From assembly GCA_945827765.1 (NCBI GenBank), contig CALZPS010000033.1, forward strand, positions 1 through 10,901: DNA of 10,901 bases, given 5' to 3'. The stretch comes from an uncultured Lachnospiraceae bacterium (GTDB lineage Bacteria; Bacillota; Clostridia; Lachnospirales; Lachnospiraceae). The notes under the pieces are model-generated. The model had not been told where the DNA came from. It saw nothing but the letters and a program-made list of their open reading frames with translations, and made no database searches. Each line of letters opens with the position of its first letter. Position 1 is the stretch's first letter. Below, piece after piece: positions 8,098 through 10,901 of the stretch. The translations under genes were made by a program, and so were the position numbers.

Positions 8098-8161
8098 ATT
8101 GTGCCACAATTCCATCGCAAAAGCTTTTGTAAATCCGATTCGATTTATCCGAAATCCGATA
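8098..8161 (-). promoter_or_regulatory. Putative YesN-type operator and promoter of the importer operon
   Basis: On the minus strand ATCGGATTTC (8160-8151) is repeated as ATCGGATTTA (8139-8130), a period of 21 bp. A 26-nt gap leads to CACAAT (8103-8098) with TG one base before it, an extended -10. The spacings equal those at 51-114, and the distal half-sites share 13 identical bases (TATCGGATTTCGG). No -35 consensus is seen. Predicted transcription would start ~8 nt further on, leaving a ~40-nt leader before the lipoprotein ATG. An alternative -10, TACAAT, sits at 8098-8093. Binding by the locally encoded YesN is inferred from its AraC domain and the AraC-like half-site spacing. Confidence 0.65.
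8118..8129. repeat. Perfect 12-bp palindrome in the importer promoter
   Basis: CAAAAGCTTTTG is self-complementary and occupies the expected -35 region, touching the proximal direct repeat. It is absent from the otherwise matching promoter at 51-114. It could be an operator for a second dimeric regulator, but it lacks the central CG of typical catabolite-response (cre) sites, and a chance AT-rich palindrome is possible. Confidence 0.3.
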
Positions 8162-8164
8162 GAT

Positions 8165-8794
8165 TTACCAATATCGCTGATTTCGCTCCTGCTCTGCCTT
8201 CGCATCTTCCGGCTTCATATATTTTTCGAAAATCCGTTCCAGAATATAGCTGGAGAGCAGCATGTACGCTGCCGGGGCGACCAATATCGCCGGCGGAAAA
8301 AAGATTACGGCAATCACGAATACAATCAACAGCAGTGTCTGCAAAAGTGCCTTGATCAGATGCGCCAGCATCATCAAAAGTGAGTTTTTCAGTGTCCGCC
8401 CGACCCGGTCTTCAAAACGGGCGATGTAGGGCAGTGTAAACAGTACCATACTCACATTCAGCACCTCCAGTACCAGGAAGAGCACCCACAGCCAGCCAAT
8501 CGGCTCCCCCTTAGCCCACATCTGATAGCATAGATAACATTCATCTGCGAAAATCAGTCCCACAATCAAATGCACCATCCAGCATAATGTCGATGTCTTG
8601 AAATTCTCTTTCCAGGCTCTGAGAAATTCTCCCGACACATAGCCGCGGTCATTTTTGATGACTTTCTGCGTCGTATAGTATAATGCGGTCGTCGACGCGC
8701 CGAGTGTGATGACCGGAAGACTTAATACCAGCCAGTACACTGTCAAAAGCACCAGATTGAGAATTTTATTAAAGATTTCACTTAATTTCGCCAT
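8165..8794 (-). CDS. yesL: DUF624 (YesL-like) membrane protein
   Basis: This 209-residue integral membrane protein belongs to the YesL/DUF624 family, whose members sit beside sugar importers and glycoside hydrolases in Firmicutes; the molecular role is unknown. The diagnostic start is visible: a first helix at ~11-31 running into LPVITLGASTTALYYTTQKV, then further helices near 68-87, 101-122, 140-165 and 167-187. LPYIARFEDR matches the family's conserved segment before helix four. The C-terminus is charged and cytoplasmic-looking. The ATG at 8794 was chosen because GAGAGG lies 9 nt upstream; a TTG six bases earlier is too close to it. It follows the rhamnosidase stop by 13 nt, so the two are probably cotranscribed. 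Its stop codon is only 4 nt from the distal operator half-site of the importer promoter. Confidence 0.9.
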   Translation of the reverse strand: MAKLSEIFNKILNLVLLTVYWLVLSLPVITLGASTTALYYTTQKVIKNDRGYVSGEFLRAWKENFKTSTLCWMVHLIVGLIFADECYLCYQMWAKGEPIGWLWVLFLVLEVLNVSMVLFTLPYIARFEDRVGRTLKNSLLMMLAHLIKALLQTLLLIVFVIAVIFFPPAILVAPAAYMLLSSYILERIFEKYMKPEDAKAEQERNQRYW

Positions 8795-8807
8795 GTCCAA
8801 TTACCTC

Positions 8808-10860
8808 TCACAGTTCTTCTACTACTTGTATGCCTTCGCCCAGTGGTACCTTTCTCCCGCTCTTTTCCACAAAGTATACATGACACCCTTCAGGAATGGT
8901 ATAACGATACAGCCATTTGTCCTCTTTCTTCTCGTATGTAAATCCAATCATTCCCCACTCAGTCACCATCTCTCCGCTCAAGTCAGGCAAATACTCCATA
9001 TGCGGCCGGATATAAATTTCTTTCCGCCCGGGCTTTCCGGTGCGGATTCCGGCAACCGTCTCCATCAATTCATACATCGGCTGCGCGCTCCATGCATGAC
9101 ATTCGCTGCGCGCATCCTGCGGAGTCTCCGGACAGGTCGTGCAGTGCTCTTCGAGCAGGTGAATCCACCAGTCCATCTGCTGTTTCGTCAGGTCATAGCA
9201 TCCCGCCAGTTCACAGGCCCGGAACAATTCATGACACGTAGAGAAATAGCATCTCAGTACATCTTTCTCCGCAAACGTCCTCGTCATCAGTTCCTTTGCC
9301 TGTTCTCCTTTCACCATTCCATTCAGCACTGCCCAGCTCTGCGCATGCTGGGAAAACTGTACAAAATTCGGGCCTTCCCGAAACATCCGGCGTTCTTCGT
9401 CCCAGCAAAGTCTTTGAATACACTCACACAGTTCCTGCTGCCGTCTGCGGTACTCTTCTGCCAGCGCAATTCTGCCGGAGGTCTCCTGAATCCGCGCGCC
9501 CACGAGTAAGGCATATCCGTACATCAGATTAATAATCGTAGACGGCCCTTCCTCTATGGCAGAGGGTACACCTGCCGTCTCCATCCATGCAATCTGCCAG
9601 TCCACAAATGGCCAGTAATCCACTTGTTCCACCAGACCGCTGCCGCCTGTTTTCCCCGCATAATATTCTAAGATCGCGTCCACATCACTGCGGTACTTTT
9701 TCAGGATATCTTCCTTGCCGGTACGCTGATAAAATTCCCACATCATATAAATATAATGGAAAGAGAAGGTCGAAATCACCTGCTTATAGCCGGTAGGAGC
9801 TTTTCCCAATACAAGCCCCTCGGGAATCCGCGAATTATGAAAATCTTCCAGCGCTTTTTCCGCCAGCAATGTATCGGTACTGCATACATAGGTATACAGT
9901 GCCTGTAATCTGGTGTCCATCGGATACTGCATCTGCTCCCAGAACGGACAGTCCATATACGTCTCCATCATGCAGCCCTCCAAAGTATGGACGCACATCT
10001 CATAGAGTGGTTTCACCCATGTTTCACTGGAAGAGATGTGACTTTTCGCCTGCAGCGGGTAACCGGTTTTGTGATAATCCGGACGAAAAACGGTCACCGC
10101 CTCATCTGCAGTGGTAATTTCCATCTGCAAAAATCGGAAGGTACGATACCAGAACGGCTCATAAGTCAGGCTGCCGCCATCCAGATAAATCACGTCTGTT
10201 AATCCATTTTCACCGATTTCCCCATGTTCAAAATCATCCCGTTTCACGGAATACTCTGCATTTACAAATTTTTCAAAATAAGTAATGGATACTTTCGTAC
10301 CTTTCCCGCCCGCAAAATGATACGACGGATATGTATTTTGCAGCACATCCAGTCCGAACAACAATTTTTTTGTACGTTGCGGTTCTATCACAATCCGGTC
10401 GTCAGTTCCGTAATGTGATTCTCCCAGCTCTCGATCTAATGTGCACTCTTCCTCCATCAGCAATGGGATTGGACGCTGCCGCATCGGATATTTGAGATAT
10501 AGTCCCACGGACTTCTCAAAGTCATTCCACACTACCGGTTCGATTGGTTCCCCTCTTCTCCATCCATCATCTGAAAAAGAAGATTCTTTCCAGTGTTTCG
10601 GAACTCTTGCAAAATCAATATGCTCTATCGTCGCCCCCAGATTATCGCTGAGAACAGGTTCGCCAATCAGATAAAAACTATGGTCTAAGTAAATCCGCCA
10701 ATCTGACTCTCCCGTCGTGACAACTCCGAGTACTTCCCCTGTCTCTGAGAGTAATGTTCCTTCCACCGCCAGCCGATGACCGCCGGGCTCATTCGCCACG
10801 CTGATCAACGGCGCACGTTCATGCTGCTGTTTCGGCACATAAGACCGATCACAATATAAT
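8808..10860 (-). CDS. Alpha-L-rhamnosidase-like glycoside hydrolase (GH78-like), 5'-truncated
   Basis: This fragment of 683 residues is probably an enzyme that removes alpha-L-rhamnose from oligosaccharides. The N-terminal part is beta-rich; ITYFEKFVNAEYS through LTYEPFWYRTFRFLQMEI resembles the GH78 concanavalin-like domain. From about 10020 down an alpha-helical (alpha/alpha)6-type catalytic domain begins, with TYMDCPFWEQMQYPMDTRLQ where classical GH78 enzymes have DCPQRDERLGWTGD; the Glu and second Asp are candidate catalytic or sugar-contacting residues. SECHAWSAQPMYEL marks the end of that domain, followed by a small C-terminal beta domain. The true start is missing: the ATG at 10877 and the residues MCIRD come from the adapter, and the first whole genomic codon is at 10859. 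A signal peptide therefore cannot be judged, though importer context suggests an intracellular enzyme. Other rhamnosidase-like or unsaturated-sugar specificities remain possible. Confidence 0.85.
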
Positions 10861-10901
10861 CTGTCTCTTATACACATCTGACGCTGCCGACGATACTCCT
10901 T
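10861..10901 (+). other. Nextera adapter and i5 index (sequencing artefact)
   Basis: This is not genomic sequence. CTGTCTCTTATACACATCT (10861-10879) is the reverse complement of the Tn5 mosaic end, followed by GACGCTGCCGACGA (10880-10893) of the Nextera read-1 adapter. The last eight bases, TACTCCTT, are the reverse complement of AAGGAGTA, the S507 i5 index. The pair with the N702 index at the other end is consistent with a single dual-indexed library. Confidence 0.98.

Noticed and set aside
8129..8168. Inverted repeat GTAAATC...GATTTAC around the importer operator as a terminator for the DUF624 gene
   Set aside because: Arms are 7 bp, AT-rich and 26 nt apart, with no following T-run; weak as an RNA hairpin.
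8706..9509. Long plus-strand open frame of 267 residues opposite the rhamnosidase and DUF624 genes
   Set aside because: It is antisense to well-recognised coding sequence, spans two genes, and has no family features.

Overview
The window looks like part of a carbohydrate-utilisation locus from a Gram-positive anaerobe of the Lachnospiraceae/Clostridia type, probably gut-derived. This is an inference from gene content and style: moderate GC, strong GGAGG-like ribosome binding sites, LplA/LplB/YtcP-type sugar importers without their own ATPase, a YesM/YesN two-component system, a DUF624 (YesL-like) membrane protein and an alpha-L-rhamnosidase-like hydrolase. The set resembles the Bacillus subtilis yes/yte/ytc rhamnogalacturonan genes. 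Every gene lies on the minus strand, so transcription runs from high to low coordinates.

Both ends are not genomic. Positions 1-47 and 10861-10901 are Illumina Nextera (Tn5 mosaic-end) adapters with their index barcodes. The genomic insert is about 48-10860, and the apparent start of the rightmost gene (Met-Cys-Ile-Arg-Asp) is translated adapter.

Layout in the direction of transcription: (i) a 5'-truncated GH78-like alpha-L-rhamnosidase (10860-8808) followed 13 nt later by a DUF624 protein (8794-8165); (ii) an intergenic regulatory region with a 21-bp-period direct repeat and an extended -10 box; (iii) the importer operon, consisting of a solute-binding lipoprotein (8052-6289), a perfect 11-bp hairpin, an LplB-type permease (6214-5264) and a YtcP-type permease (5245-4325), closed by a Rho-independent terminator (4286-4249); (iv) a new promoter and a tightly overlapping regulatory operon, consisting of sensor kinase YesM (4179-2464), response regulator YesN (2486-1704) and a second solute-binding-like protein with a C-terminal DUF3502 region (1714-152) but no permease of its own; (v) at the left edge, a second copy of the 21-bp direct repeat with an identically placed -10 box, pointing at a gene beyond the window.

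Proposed working model: a rhamnose-containing oligosaccharide is captured by the lipoprotein, imported through the two permeases (powered by a shared ATPase encoded elsewhere) and cut by the rhamnosidase. YesM senses the sugar outside the cell, possibly through the operon's own solute-binding protein. Phosphorylated YesN then activates the importer promoter and the off-window promoter through the matching direct repeats. The repeats and their geometry are seen directly; the regulator-site pairing, the sensing role of the second binding protein and the substrate are inferences.
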